Positions 1 to 12,979 of a DNA stretch of 64,000 nucleotides are shown here, in pieces. Position 1 is the first letter of the stretch. Each line of letters begins with the position of its first letter. Both the position numbers and the translations under genes were made by a program. The stretch comes from Symbiodinium kawagutii (lineage: Eukaryota; Sar; Dinophyceae; Suessiales; Symbiodiniaceae): assembly GCA_009767595.1 (NCBI GenBank), contig VSDK01016700.1, forward strand, positions 89,242 through 153,241. Reading direction: 5' to 3'. The notes below the pieces were generated by a model. It searched no databases. It was not told the DNA's origin and was given only the letters and a program-made list of their open reading frames with translations.

Positions 1-419
1 AAAACCGTGGTAACCACCGGCAAAAAAATGATCATTTTGATTTTGATAATCATCGTTAGTAATAAGCCAAAAATTGTCGGGGTACCCCCATTTTGAGAAA
101 CCTCCGTTTAATCGACAAAGCATTCATGGCCTTTTTATCCAACATTGCTGGCGACCCCAGCTGTGATTCCATCACTGCTTGGTAAAGTTGGGGTAAAGCG
201 GGGTGTCCGTGAATGATGTTCCTTCAAGTCCAATACTAGAGGTTGAAACCATGGATATACTCACAGAAGATATTCATACAGGGGCCCAAGCTTTCACATG
301 AACGAGCCCCTATCATCTGCGATGTTCCACGCATCCTGTAGTGTGAACGCGTTACCCCAAAGCTTTCCATGCCTGGTTGGTGAGCCATTGCACCCACGGA
401 TGGCCGGTTGACTCATCAC

Positions 420-589
420 TGGCTTCCCCTCATCCATGGGCCACGCCGCGATCAGGTCTTCGATCAGATCGCCGATCGCTTCCAGCGGCTCTTTTCGTCC
501 TCTTCGGATAAGGCCCCGCACCGCGCAACGGTTGTGGCTATGTTGTTCCGCCATCCAAGGCTTGATGCCAAGTTGCCGGACCCAGTGCG
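420..589 (-). CDS. Internal exon on the minus strand
   Basis: The reverse strand has cttccag then an open, GC-rich segment with H-W-V-R-Q-L-G-I-K-P-W, R-G-L-I-R-R-G-R-K and I-G-D-L-I-E-D-L-I-A-A-W, ending at a gtgatg donor. The regular hydrophobic spacing suggests an amphipathic helix. The frame stays open further, to 294. No family recognised and no neighbouring exon located. Confidence 0.45.
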
Positions 590-2077
590 CTGGAAGGTTT
601 TTTGTTGGAAGTGGAAGTCATGGGAGTAACAAGGGTAACGACCAGTTGTAGTGCTATGTCGTATTTTGTAGTGGTTTCACCGCCTTAGTAAGATCAGTTC
701 CTTGCATGTGTAGTTCAGTTGCTGGATATAGCTACAGTATCAGAGCATTATAGAAAGATGAGGCAATGACAATGTAATGGTGGGATGTGATGTGACTACG
801 ACTTCAACAGTTCTTACCACAGCTCGTGCAAAAGTCCTGTGTGGATTCAGATCTTTGGATATGGTTAAGATGCACCATGGCACCCCGGTCCCTTGTGATT
901 TGTCACTTCCAAACCATTCCATCGCCAACTCTATAGGGCTGCGGCTGCAGGTTTCGCTGATGATCTCTGAAGATTGGCTGCTTCAGGCGCGTCCGTTGAG
1001 CCACATGGTGAAAGATAGATCCATGCGGATATGATGGTGAGCAACGGTGGTTGCAGAGAATCCACCAGCAATTTAACCATAAACAGCTTGTAGTTTACCA
1101 TCATTTACCATGGAACAGGGTACAATAATATGTTCCATTGCAACAAACCAATGGTTTTCCGTTTGTTCAGACAAGCGTTGTTTGCGTTTTTGGGTGGGGG
1201 GGTGGTCACCCGCGTCGCGCTTAACTACATTTTACCAATGGTTTATGCTTGGCAGATGCGGTATAGCCAACGGCGGAGCAGTTGTTAACTATTAGTATTA
1301 GTAACTATCAGTAAGGACATTTTCAGTAGTTAACGGTTACTCATGGTGAATGAATGTTAATGATGGTGACCAACAAAATTTTATGGTTACTAACCATGCA
1401 GAAATGCCAGGTAGGGCACCATGCGATGTTTCACAGAGGTACTTTCACGGAGGTGCGATGCAATTTCAAGAGTTCACTGTGGGAAGAGATTCTCAAGGCG
1501 ATCAGCTGGCGAAACCCGAGCAATTGTGGATGATTTGGCTATGTACCAACTATGTTTACCTAAGTTTTTGGTAGATTCGCCCATGATTTTCTATTTAAAT
1601 GTATTTGTGTTGATGTTCCAACCGGGTCAACCTATCAGAGGGTGGAAGTACCAAAAGGATGGACACTTGTCACTTGGAAGATGGCAACTTGATTGCCGTA
1701 GGCATCAGCAGTGACCACCCGGATTCCCTTGACATCACTTGACCTACATGGCAACATAGCCAACTTGGAACCAGAACCAGGTTGGGAATGGTTGGGGCCG
1801 TTGGTGTTCAAAACATGTAAAAAGTGCTTCGGCCATTGTTTGGGATGATGAAGTTCTCCTGAATCGGGTCACAGGGCATCATGCCATGAGGACAGATGGG
1901 GTCCCTGCAGCGTCTTAGGCAGCGATCTTGTTGTGTGTGAACATTGCTGCCACCTGTTTCAGCCTCAGTTTACAGTTCTTACCATTCCCGCCAAGCGAGG
2001 ATCTGTAGAATGGCGAGCTGTGCCATTCACCATCGGCATCATGCGATGCTTGCAACTTCGAGGATAGATCTGGCAGT
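590..2077. other. No gene seen
   Basis: Short open frames only. AT-rich DNA with many AACCAT/ATGGTTA words, the vocabulary of the local repeat families. Confidence 0.5.
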
Positions 2078-2181
2078 GGATCAAAATCCCGTACCCCTGG
2101 TTCCCCATCATTAACCAGTGTTTTCCTTCTTATTGTTGGTGATTATCCCCCATTAATTGGTTGCTTAATATTGACCCATAG
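2078..2181 (-). mobile_element. TGGGTCAA-ended short element, copy 1
   Basis: Reverse orientation: starts TGGATCAAAATCCCGTACCC and ends AATATTGACCCA, with the shared core GGTTCCCCATCATTAACC. Confidence 0.6.
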
Positions 2182-2333
2182 CCATCTGAGGGTACCCATG
2201 TGACCAAACTTGCTATGCTGGGCAGCCGTGGCAAGGTCCTGCAGGACACCTGAAGTTGGTTCGCTTAGCCCGGGGCCTGAAAGTTCCGGCTGTTGTCCCG
2301 GTGGTTCGGACATGCTGAATGATGATGTGGGTA

Positions 2334-2434
2334 TGGGTCAATGTTAACCAACCAATAATGGTGGTTAATAACCAAAAATAATAGGGGAAACAATGGTTAA
2401 TGATGGGGAACCAAGGTTTCAGGATTTTGACCCA
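2334..2434 (+). mobile_element. TGGGTCAA-ended short element, copy 2
   Basis: TGGGTCAATGTTAACCAACC ... GGATTTTGACCCA, with the core GGTTAATGATGGGGAACC. Inverted with respect to the copy 150 bases upstream. Confidence 0.65.
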
Positions 2435-2439
2435 AAGCC

Positions 2440-4159
2440 ATGTGGATCTATGCTTGTTTGATAGCCGATTCTCCAGAGTTCCCCGTACCATCGGTTTTTT
2501 GAGCAAGCGGATCTAGCGGCCGCCTTATTATGTACTGGCAGGGGAAGCATGTTCTTTTTGTCTTAGGGTTTGGTTGGGGTGGGGATAACGTTGACTGGAA
2601 CTTGGACTCGCAATTTAGGGTGATGATGGGTCAGTGATGTTCTATAGACACACTTGAATTTGCACTGGCTGGAAGCATGTCAGGTTTGTGTCCATATTTT
2701 TTCTTATAATTGCCTTAGACAATGTGATGTACGCACTGATGACCCAAAATAAACCAAAGAAAACAAGTAGCAGCTGTTTATGATGGATTCAGCAAGGTTG
2801 CTTTTTTCTGGATCCAGTGAACCATTGTGCTCGTGTGTATTCAAATTGTTTCATGCTCGTAGCAGATGGATAGATGCACTTGTTTAAAAACCATATGATG
2901 TGCGTCTCTACCATATCTTCTCAACAGCGTGCACTACTAATACATATGCACACATATACAGATAAATGAATCATAATGAATCTAGTATAGTATAGTGATA
3001 CTTTGTGGGGTGGCACTTGCGTCCGCAAGGACACGCAATGCCAGGTGCAGCCGGTGTGCCTGAAGATCCTACAGAGCCCTCAGGTTGGAGCCAATGACGC
3101 TCTGCAACACACACCTGGTGCCAGCATGATCCCACGAATGCCATACTGTACCTGCATTATGTACTAAATTGCAGTTCAAAACCCCATGTTGTTTGCTTCT
3201 TTACTTACACTTGTACAAAGTATGCTGTTTGTTTGTTTACTTGTTTGTTTGATATTGATTCGAAGGTGCACGTGCATATTAATTCACATGCATGTTCGCA
3301 TGTATGTTTTAGGATTTTCCTGGACAACTAAGTTCTTTCCCGATTCTGTGCACATACATGCATGCATTCATGCATGCATAAAAGTTCGGGTTTGTAAATA
3401 TGCGCCGTGTATGCAAGCACCCTGCATTTACATATACGGTATACGTATGTTCTTTCTTTAGTAGCTCAGCTCAGGCAAAGCAACCCTGGTTCATTGCATG
3501 GGCACTCCCCACAAAGAAGATGGTGCAGTAAGAAATCGAGGGTCGTCATGAAAGAGCGGATTGAATTTACTCGTGACACTGTCCAGTTGGCGCTTCTCTT
3601 GCTTGGGGCCTTGCATGAAACCACAACTGCAAGAGCCCCAGACTCCTTTGAACGTCGAAGGCTGATGGCTGATGAGTTTTGATCGTGACACTTGAATGGG
3701 ATCATTGGTTAATAGCGGTTATTCAGGACGATCACTTGTGTCAACAAATCGGTGCGGCTATCAAACCCGAAATTGTAGGATCATTAAGCGCATAGCTGGT
3801 TGATTTCTCTATTAGAGTAACCATTTGAGGCTGGCTCGGGGGTAACCACCATACCTATATATACTCCACAGAATGATCGGTATAAGAATTGGTGCTTACT
3901 ATCCGAACCTACCAAAAGAATCGCTCTCCAAGCAACCACGCCGGGTGCAGGTGGGCGACAAGCTTCGTGGCAACACCATTTTGTTACTCGCTGCTGGGCT
4001 GAAGACTTGGGATCATGGATGGATTCTCCCTGGGAATCTCCAAGCCTCAGCGATGCAACACCTGGTAGGAACCTGCTGGGAATCTCCCAGCATCATCTCC
4101 AGGGAGGATCTTCCTGGGAATCTCCTGGTGGATGGAGAAGAAACTCCAAACAACCCCCG
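2440..4159. other. No gene seen
   Basis: Contains a CATGCATG-rich palindromic patch at 3355-3385 and the three CTGGGAATCTCC copies from 4030. Nothing with convincing splice sites. Confidence 0.45.
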
Positions 4160-4262
4160 TTGCACGCGGATGACCGGTCCCTGTGACGATGACGCTGCCG
4201 AGGCGAATCTGTCCATGACGGTTTTGAACGAGCTTCGGGAACTGCAAGTGGCCGGGAGCTGA
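4160..4262 (+). CDS. Candidate terminal exon
   Basis: The end of a 129-codon open frame (3873-4262). Only its last 35 codons look protein-like (D-D-D-A-A-E-A-N-L-S, L-N-E-L-R-E-L-Q). It could instead end at a donor near 4250. The stretch before it contains three copies of CTGGGAATCTCC. Confidence 0.3.
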
Positions 4263-6030
4263 GGATCAAGGTGGTGGACCGGCCACAGTGGTGGGACCTG
4301 GGGACCACCCCAAGGGGTACCGTTGGGAGATGGGATAACCCGGTTATGATAAGCCCAACAAGTGCCCATAGCTGGTGGTTTTGAACTCCATTTTATTCCC
4401 TGCAATAGTTGGGATGATTGGCTGATTTACTGACAATTATGTTGAAAAGGGGTTGAAGCCACCGACCAGATATTGTGTCCAGGCGTTGAATTTCTTGACG
4501 GACATGGTGACATGGTTCCAAACTTTGGGATTGTGATGCTTGGATCATGGATGATTACCTGAGCCAAATTCACATATCACTACCTGGAGGGCGAGATTGC
4601 AGTGGGGCTTGGATCTTTCAGGTGATCCCCCCCAACCAGTAACCTACCTTTTTGGCATGGCGAAACTCGTAGCACCCATGCAGTCAACCACTCTCAACCA
4701 CCATCTGTATCGCTAGACACCATTCATTGGCTACAAATTGATCACACTGAATATGTAACCAGCCATGACTACTTACAGTAGCAATTCACCATGGATCACC
4801 ATCATTAATTGGCCAGTGCCAATCAATCACTAGAACCAGTAAATTACTGACTAGTGACGGGTAATTGATCACCATAAATGTTTCCCTATGACTAAACCAT
4901 CCCTAGGTTTACCTTAAACAGCTGGTGATTGACCATCAAATACCAGGGGGCTGCTGGATCTATTCAGCTGCCGTTCATCATTCACCGTGTTGATCCATGG
5001 TGGAGAGTGAGGCCAATGTTCTACTGCAATTGGTGGAAAACACCAAGATTTCGGAGCAAGGCCATGCGTTGGTTGCGGATGGGGCGCGATGTGGTGGAAC
5101 ACCCTGTTGCCATCGGCACTGATATTGGATTGGTGAAGAATAGACAGTGAATAGGCACAAGGTCGGCCCTTAACCGGCTATCAAAAATGTTGATTTGTGT
5201 TGATTGTTCTTTTGGCAGGGTTACACTACCAACTGCCTTGGTATTGCCCCTCACTGAGGCAGACCTGGTCTGACGGCGATGGTGAGAGAGAGGGAGTTCT
5301 AACCAAACTCTGCTGGGGACCCACATCGTAGTAGTCAATTGGCTCCTTCCCAAGTTCCACGATCGCGCGGAGGTGATGGCTGTGCTATGTTGTGCTTGTT
5401 CCCAGTGCTAGGGAAGAACCCCCAAGGTCAACGGTTTTCCCTACTGATCTGCACCCTGCCAATGACTCGTTCACTGGGTGCAAACTCGGGGGCTCATGAT
5501 CTGAAACAACCAGCCACGAGGGCCGCTCCACCCTTCGCTGCCAGGCAAAAGTGTGGCTGAGTTGGGGAGTCCCAGTGCTCTGCGCTCCAGAACGGCTAGA
5601 GAAATGGATGGATTTGCAGCATCCGGCAGTGCAAAACTATCCGAATGTTTCTTCTCTGCAAGAGATGTTCTTTTGAGGATCTTAGGATATTTGTGAGGGA
5701 TATCAGAACTCCACCAAAATCCGCCATCCACATGTTCCCTGGATGCTTTTGTTGGTTGTGGTTGCCGTGAGCGTCAGGCACAATCCTCGCCTTTGCATAC
5801 GTAATTGTGTTCATGCGGCATCTTTCAGGGAGAAGGTTTGCATGACATGTGCAGCAGAATCTTGGCAGGTCGGTCATCATTTTTCTGCACGGCGAACAGC
5901 AATCAACCCAGGCCTTGCAGTCTGTGCTTGCGATGGTTCACAGTCAAGCTTTGTGTGACTGGATGTGATGACGTGTTTGTTGATGCTTATAACTTATAGC
6001 TGCAATGAATTTATTTCTTGAGATCATCAG

Positions 6031-6103
6031 GAATCGTGAGAACCTCCAACCGGTGGCAAGCAGAATCATAGCAACAGGATCCAGAGAGATCCACAAGTTC
6101 TGA
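6031..6103 (+). CDS. Candidate terminal exon
   Basis: Acceptor gatcatcag. The open frame N-R-E-N-L-Q-P-V-A-S-R-I-I-A-T-G ends at TGA 6101-6103, or at a gttctg donor just before. A second small open piece, 6111-6184, reads M-P-V-A-H-R-E-E-V-L-S-P-A-P-R-K and stops. The two cannot be spliced directly (13 bases apart). Confidence 0.3.
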
Positions 6104-6849
6104 AAAGCAGAAATGCCAGTGGCACATCGTGAGGAAGTCCTTTCACCAGCTCCAAGAAAGGAGCCCATGCGGAGCGATTTGTAGTTATTCACTGAACTAT
6201 GGTACACGGTACCCACGTGGACTTAAATACCTAGATACATATGCGAGAAACATTAGTACTACAGTACTGAACCGTTATGCCCAATAACGAATGATCATAT
6301 TGCGGCACTCACCAAAAATTTGGTTGCTCCATTCGAGTCAAACCCAAGCCTAGCTTGTTAAGATTCAACCCAACCAAAACCTTGGGCTTCACCCCAGGTT
6401 CAACAAACCAGCCTCAGGGGATGTTTTCCAAAGCTGGGGGAGCCGCAGGTGGACATCTTGATGGATCGATGTGTGGTGTCTAACTATTGCATTCCGATCA
6501 TGGCAGCTTGGCAGATCAAACCTGCACTTGGTTTTGTTGGGAGTGATTTGGGTAGTCAATACCAGACACTTGGTAGATGAACACAAAGGCGCAGAGTACC
6601 TACAACGATATTTTGAATATCCGTACATTGAAAAGATCTGATTCCGATTAATGATTGGAATACCTGATGATCCTGATGTTTGCTGTGATCCTTAAACCAA
6701 TCATCCGTAGTGTTTCCTGTGATCCTTAAACCAATCAACAGAATAGCCAATCAGCAAGCAACTGGAACCCATCCGCACTGCTGACATGGTTGAGGTGCAT
6801 TCAAGTTCAGGTCATAGCGAGTCCCATTGTTCAACCTAGTCACTGTGGT

Positions 6850-6945
6850 GGCCGCTCGTGCCATCTCGCAGCTACAGCAAACAATGCAGCACCATGCTTT
6901 GCTGCTTGAAATATTCCCACGGGCCCGCCTGAGCTTGAAATCCTG
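6850..6945 (+). CDS. Candidate internal exon
   Basis: Open and protein-like in the plus strand (V-V-A-A-R-A-I-S-Q-L-Q-Q-T-M, then an F-P-R-A-R-L-S-L-K stretch). The opposite strand is also open over the same bases, so the strand is uncertain. Confidence 0.25.
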
Positions 6946-9220
6946 CACAGGCTTGGTTGAAATTGTGTGCCCTGGCAGTTCCGCACTAGAAGTGACCAGA
7001 ACTTTAGTGGGTTTCAGGGTATTCCTGTGCTTGGAATAGTTGTTATAGCTAGATCTCCATGAATGATCACCTTCATAGCGAGCTATTGCTTTAAGATTCT
7101 CAATGGTCACCCTTTGCTATGTTTCTTAAGCCCATTATTCAATCAACGTACCATTCTGGAAGGGTTTTGGATACTGTAAAAATGTCAGCAATCGTTGTGC
7201 AGGACACCGGTTAGTTTTCAATCAGTTGCAATCATGATCGGCATATTTCCAATAATCTCCATGAAGGCTTTGGTCAAGAATGATGCCATAAAATGTGATC
7301 AGAGATCATGACTTTGCCATGGAACATCTCAAAGATGATCGTGAACCACTGTCAATAACTACGCCATTGATAGCAGGTTACCAGCTGCAAGAACTAGCAT
7401 TCTTATTACTGGGCTTGGCAACCTACCATTGGCTCGGAACTGGAAGCATAATGGTAAGTATGATGGTTGTCTACTACTACAGTAATTGTTGGTTACGTAT
7501 CATGAAACCAGCTGGTATGCCATTGATAGCAGCAGCTGGTTTCTACCAGCTTGATCCAGCTAATTGGAAGTGGGGTTGGTAACCCACTAGTGGCTGGCAA
7601 TTTTCAAGCATAGGGATTGAGAGGAGCATTCTGGTTACCTGAGATGAACCATTCTCCAAGATCCTCCACCACTTGTGCTCAACATTTTTTCGATCCGAGG
7701 CTCACACCTTGAAGGGCTCGGAATTTCGTCCTGGGCCCCAGGATCGCCAGAGAAAGCTACACCGCTGGTGCAGCGCCGCCGTTGCATCATGCTGGGGAAC
7801 ATGGACCAGGGACACGTGGCATAGTTATATGCTGGTCCTGATTGTTGGAGGATGCTGACAGAGAGTGGTGAATGGTTGATGCGTAGCAAAGCCTGGAAAC
7901 TCATGACGGTTGATAAAGGTGTACAAGATTGTACAAGGGCTTTGGAATCCTTTAGAAAGTTAGCAATGATATTATAGTCATAGTGCTGCTCATGTGGTAG
8001 TAGTTTTTGCCAAGCCAACTAGACTAAGGTTTAACGATGGTTGATAAACTCACGGTGAAATGAAATTCTTCAGTGGTCACACCCCAATGGAAGTCGTGGA
8101 ACGGTAAGCCGAGCACCAAGCAGCGCCGCCACCCACCATGAATGGTTTGCTGATCCAGCGCCATGGCCTCAGGTGGCATGTTTCCGCACCTCCTCTACAG
8201 CGCCAAGTTGTTTCAGGTCCTGACCAGGTGCCCAACAGATGCTGAACACTGGTGATGGTGGTGTGTAACCTGAGCAACTTGCATCATTGACTGGAGAGAT
8301 TTCAGAATTAGCCCCCTGGGGGCTTTTTCAGTGCGTGAGAAAACCTCCATTTAGCATCACTAAGCCATTTCAATTTCAATCCACCAAACTGGAATCTTGA
8401 AGTCTTGAGACAAGCATCGCCAGCTGCCTTTAAAACAGGGGAAGCTATGCGATTATGAAATGCAACGGTGGCAGATGATTGCTAATAGTTACTGTGCCAT
8501 GATGGTATTTGATATCTCAGACGGCAGATACTAGTCGTATCCAATAGTTACCAACCACTCAATACCAGGAGTGGTCGCAACAACCATGATACCAGACTAA
8601 ATGCGCACTACTTTTACATCTATCAAAACTACATTGATTGTCAAGGTAAAATAAATAGTTTGCAACAATACTGATAGGAGGGCGCAGTGAAAAGAAGACT
8701 GATAGCATGATTGCAATCGGTAACTTGGAATGGTTAATGCCAACGGCAACCATTAGCATCATTACGTACCAAATTGTTCAACCAGTAGAATACCGGTATA
8801 ATTGCAAGTTGACCAGTATAATACTAATAGTTGTCTAACTTGACGTGGTAGGGTCAACCATATATGCTAACTTGGTATTATACTACTATTGGCTTAATGT
8901 TAACCTACCAGTACGATACATGGTCAATACCCATATGTCTACTTGGCCCTATCATACTACTACCAGCCATTCACCACCAGTACCAGCACCACGCTTACTG
9001 ATGCTGGCGCTCGGCAACGGGTACCAGGTCAAGGCATTATGCCGAACGCTTGGTGCAGGAGCCACAAAAGGCGCCGAGACCGGTGTTGGTCGGGGGGGCA
9101 TTGGGAACATTGTTCACAACTTATTATATGTGGTTTGAAACCATGATTTTTCTATGATATATTGGTTCGTTATTACTGTCGATGATGGTTAACAAAGGTT
9201 AATAACGGTTGCAACTGTGG
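6946..9220. other. No convincing gene
   Basis: Open frames on both strands near 7640-8018 and 8080-8277 overlap each other and lack protein-like composition. CTACCA/TGGTAG words are frequent. Confidence 0.45.
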
Positions 9221-9901
9221 TTAATGGTTAGAACTATGATGAATCATGGTTACCCAGAGGGGGGAACCAACTAGGAGCACGGCCCTCAGTTGGCCGTGCA
9301 TTTTTTTGTATATGTGCACACTTTTCGTCATGGGAACTGTATTTCGGCCCCTATAATTCAAGTTCACGCCATTTCGGGTGTTTTCAACACCTCGTTTACA
9401 GGCAGAACTAAGAAAATTGCAGTTTCGTGCTGACGAAATGACCATTTTGAGGGCTGGCGGGTTTTCCCCAACTAATTGGCCAGGCATGTTTTTGCAGCCG
9501 TATTGCTTCAACAGCAGCGATTCAAGCTCCTCTAAAAATCTACGCAAATCTGGGTTCAGCAAATTCACTTGCCAACACCACATGTGGATATACTGTGTCA
9601 CACAAGGATGCAAACTGGAATGTCCACGGTCTTTGACTCTTTGACTTTCAAAACCGTGTGAGCTGGCAAGAAAGTTTTCAACGCTTTCCATGACCGGTCC
9701 AAGGTTTGGGTACCGGCAATGTTGGAAACTTTGGAAAATTTTGGCGCCTTCCGAAGTGAAATTTTTCACTTGGTGCACAACTAACTGGCATCCACGTAGC
9801 ATCAACATCGCTTGCAAGTGCAAGTGAACGTTAACATGCCCCACCCCACTCCACCCCACCCCCACATGCCCCACGTAGCATCCACGTGGCATCAACTGCA
9901 T
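9221..9901 (-). CDS. 226-codon minus-strand ORF, possibly repeat-borne
   Basis: By length this is one of the longest uninterrupted frames outside the giant gene and the intronless gene. Its middle has an amphipathic L-R-R-F-L-E-E-L-E-S-L-L-L-K segment, but composition is otherwise unremarkable, with scattered H, C and W and no recognisable domain. The 5' end runs through simple CCAC-rich repeats. It may be a coding relic of a dispersed element rather than a host gene. No splice signals are needed to read it. Confidence 0.3.
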   Translation of the reverse strand: MQLMPRGCYVGHVGVGWSGVGHVNVHLHLQAMLMLRGCQLVVHQVKNFTSEGAKIFQSFQHCRYPNLGPVMESVENFLASSHGFESQRVKDRGHSSLHPCVTQYIHMWCWQVNLLNPDLRRFLEELESLLLKQYGCKNMPGQLVGENPPALKMVISSARNCNFLSSACKRGVENTRNGVNLNYRGRNTVPMTKSVHIYKKMHGQLRAVLLVGSPLWVTMIHHSSNH

Positions 9902-10200
9902 GAAACCACTGAAAACGACCTAAAACACCACGGCCGTCTAGGGGCCGTACTCCAACTACATAGTGCCGAAACAACTACTGGTTGGTGGTTGGTTGATTAA
10001 ACCAGCGGTTGGTTGTGTGACCAACTATATGTGACCAACAGTGCTGAAACAACTACATAGCCCAGCACTACCCTTTCAAACCCTATCCTTTGAAAAACCT
10101 TAGTTGAATATTGGTTAAAACTACCACAACCTTAGATAGTTGGTGTTAGCCTTGGTCATTTCCCTCCAACTGCACAGGACTACCTGTGGTTAAATGGCTG

Positions 10201-10300
10201 TGGGACAAAACCCCGTACCCCTTGTTCCCCATCATTAACCATTGGTTTCCTTGTTATTGTTAGTTACCAACCCCCATTATTGGTTGGTTATTATTGGTTT
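10201..10300 (-). mobile_element. TGGGTCAA-ended short element, copy 3, one end lost
   Basis: Starts TGGGACAAAACCCCGTACCC and has the core GTTCCCCATCATTAACC, but the second terminal repeat is not found. Confidence 0.5.
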
Positions 10301-10926
10301 CCTTAACCAACAGGTTGATGGCAACTAATGGTAGAACTAATGGTTATAATCGTTATATAACCCATTACAACTACGAGCTTATAGAACTACATCACGTGCT
10401 TGGTTAAATAACCAGCCCTTCCGTTTGAAAGCCTTGAACCTCGGTGCCATAGCGAGGTGGTGCACTTGCTGCTGAGAGCGGTGAATCCCAACGGACCTCC
10501 GCCCAGGGTACCTCAGCGCAGCCGAGCTGTTGGAGGGTCGTCTTGTGTGTAGCCGTGGTTGAAGCTATGGTGGCCTATGGGTCAAGCAGTTCACCAAGAA
10601 TATCGGGGAAATTCACCAATTGCCGTGCAGGGTTTTTTTCCTTCTAAGAAGGTTTTCCCTAGCACTTTCTTAAAGTGGCACTCAAATTCACCAAAGCTAT
10701 GGTGACATGTTGAAATGTGTGATTAGTAGCTAGAAGCATGGCAAGTATGATGTTTTAGATGCATCGTTCAATAGCTAACCATGGCTAATACGATGGTTGA
10801 AATAATTGTAGTTGAATAGCTAGCCATCGATGATATGATGTTTGAATCCATAGTTAAAGCTAGGGTTAATGAACATGAGTCAATGATGGTTAAAGCTTTG
10901 GTTCAAGCCACTACTGCGCGGAAATA

Positions 10927-11037
10927 TATGGTGGCTTCTTGAAATAGAGGACCCCAAAAATAGCTGGGTTTTTACTGTTATATAATGGTTGGTACTGGAC
11001 GATTTGGGGGGTACCCCTATTTTGATAAGCCACCATG
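10927..11037 (+). mobile_element. Inverted-repeat element, family 'TTCTCAAAATAGGGG', copy 1
   Basis: ATGGTGGCTTCTTGAAATAG and ACCCCTATTTTGATAAGCCACCATG read as inverted ends about 110 bases apart around an AT-rich centre. Confidence 0.6.
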
Positions 11038-11519
11038 CGCTTCATTTTATTATCAAGTGCATAGTTGCCCAATGGTTCGAAACAACTGAACATGGTTGAT
11101 CATGGGGTGATCATTGGTCATGCTTAGTCAAGTTGAATCACTGGTGGACCAAGGTTTGCCGCTGGTCAAGAACGCAGTCAGATCGTGTCCTAGGAATTTG
11201 CTTGGAAGATGTTCATTTTCAATGACAAGAAAGACTATGACTTGTTGGTGGTGTCAAACATGTTTTTCCCCGATTGCCAAATATTTGTTTGGTTGACAAA
11301 TATTTTTCATAGGGGTTGAAGCCACCAACCAAATCAACACTTTTGAACATCGTTGCACCGCACCTTCCAGCGTAGACGTATATAGATATTGTATGCATAA
11401 GATTCTGCCACATAGAGGTCAGGTAATCAAAGATCTCTGCTTATAGCCACGGCGACTTCGGAGCTGAGAAGTAATACAGCAGCCTCAGCAGCAGCCTCAG
11501 CAACCTCCTGGCAGCGCAG

Positions 11520-11573
11520 GTTGAGACTGACTACGAAGGTCGACGTTTGGTGTTGGAGGTTCCGCGACGGAAT
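11520..11573 (+). CDS. Short internal exon
   Basis: Acceptor gcgcag, donor gtgtca, 18 codons reading V-E-T-D-Y-E-G-R-R-L-V-L-E-V-P-R-R-N. The frame stays open upstream through a serine/leucine repeat to about 11475, so the exon may be longer. Family unknown. Confidence 0.4.
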
Positions 11574-11985
11574 GTGTCAATGGGTTGGTCATGATTCACA
11601 ACTGGGTATTTTGAGGCAGCAAAGACAAGACTTGGGGGTACGCTTGCGGGGTGGAACGTTAGTTGCGGTGCTTGGGGAATCCATAGAAACACGATGTCAG
11701 AGCCCATTCCGGTGCCAAGTTTGAATACGGTTTGGCTTTCGCTTCGTCCCACTAGGTCCAATACTGATCCATCTCAACCATTTGCAGACCAATATGCGCA
11801 TTTGACCATGTTTTTGTCAAGCACATAGTCCGGTCGAGGCTAAGCAACGGGCAACCCCTCTGGAAGAACAAAAGGTAAGCATCAGGTATCTTGAGGCCGC
11901 CGGGCCCAAGTATCGTCCAGAAGTCGTATATACCTATATATGGGGTGAGAATTGAGTTTCGTTGGCGCTGGGTCTCTCACCGCAG

Positions 11986-12167
11986 TTCTTCCTGACAGGA
12001 ACCATGTTTGGTGTCTGTGGTTCCTCCAACACGGGACCCGGAGCATCATAGGACCCGCGCCCCGCCCGCGCAAGGCGTTATGGTCTTTAGCTCGTTTCAA
12101 GCTGTGGCCCTCCGAGGATGATGAGGCAGCAGCTAAGCGGCCGTGGTCGAATGCTTCACATGGTTGA
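11986..12167 (+). CDS. Two candidate exons, possibly the 3' end of a small gene
   Basis: 11986-12051 follows a pyrimidine-rich accgcag and reads F-F-L-T-G-T-M-F-G-V-C-G then a glycine/serine tail and TAG. 12091-12160 follows tctttag and reads R-F-K-L-W-P-S-E-D-D-E-A-A-A-K-R, with a gttgag donor or a TGA seven bases later. They are alternatives or parts of different transcripts; phase does not decide. Confidence 0.35.
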
Positions 12168-12615
12168 GAAGGTTGATGGTTCGTTGATTCAGGTTGTAAG
12201 CTATATGCTACTTGTATTGTTGAGTTGAGAGTGATTCATGACGGTTCGCTACTTTTGTTTGATCCCGGCTTCTTGTTCAATTGGAAGATGGTCATGATTC
12301 TTGTTTGATCCAGGTTATTTGGTTGATTTGACGTTTAGATGCTGATTAATACTGGTTGCTGATGGTTGATTCATGGTCTATGGTGAAATTGATGTTGGTA
12401 GATCGTGCCTCAGAATCTATACATGTTTGATTTCAACTCATTTTTGGAGTCAAACATACCATTGAAGTCAGCCATGCGACTTGAGTTGATTCAAACATGC
12501 AAAAACTCGAGATCATACCAAGCAAGAACCCGGGCAGTTGCCAAGCCCACAACGAAAAGTCGCTTGGCAACAAAACCTGCAATGCTTGGGCTCCAGCTTA
12601 CACGTGCCACGCCAG

Positions 12616-12680
12616 CGCGGTCCATGGGAAAATGGATGATGAGGAGCCGGAGGAGCTCCCTGCAGTGGTGTCGGTGCCTG
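12616..12680 (+). CDS. Short acidic exon
   Basis: Bounded by cgccag and gttgat, in the frame reading K-M-D-D-E-E-P-E-E-L-P. A second frame is open and arginine/tryptophan-rich, so the call is tentative. It may belong with 12980-13116. Confidence 0.35.
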
Positions 12681-12767
12681 GTTGATGTTGCTGCAAGTTG
12701 TTCAACAGAGCTGGCTGGCTGGTGGTTAGGAGGGAGGGAGGCCAGGAGCCACAGGTATTCCTACGCC

Positions 12768-12815
12768 ATTTTTAAAGGGAGAGCGAAGGAGCTACAAGGA
12801 GTGGTGTAACTAAAT
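12768..12815 (+). repeat. Dispersed repeat containing GGAGCTACAAGGAGTG
   Basis: The core GGAGCTACAAGGAGTGGTGT recurs with changes at 18940-18975, 23258-23292, 39335-39370 and 59525-59562, usually after TTTAAAGGG or TTTGAAGG and before AACCAAA(C/T)GGT. No coding or terminal-repeat structure is visible. Confidence 0.55.
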
Positions 12816-12979
12816 GACAGTCTGGTGTACAAGGAGATATAAGAAGCAGCTGCCCATCACATTCCAGCAGCTAGGGGTCACCATGAAGTTGGAGTCTGGC
12901 TGGCTTTCAGACGTGCGGATCATCAAGAAAAAATCTCCAGCAGTAGAATTCACCCATCAATTTGAGCAATTTCTTGCAG

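Noticed and set aside
4013..4405. 130-codon minus-strand frame
   Set aside because: It overlaps repeated CTGGGAATCTCC units and looks like a shadow; no splice sites support it.
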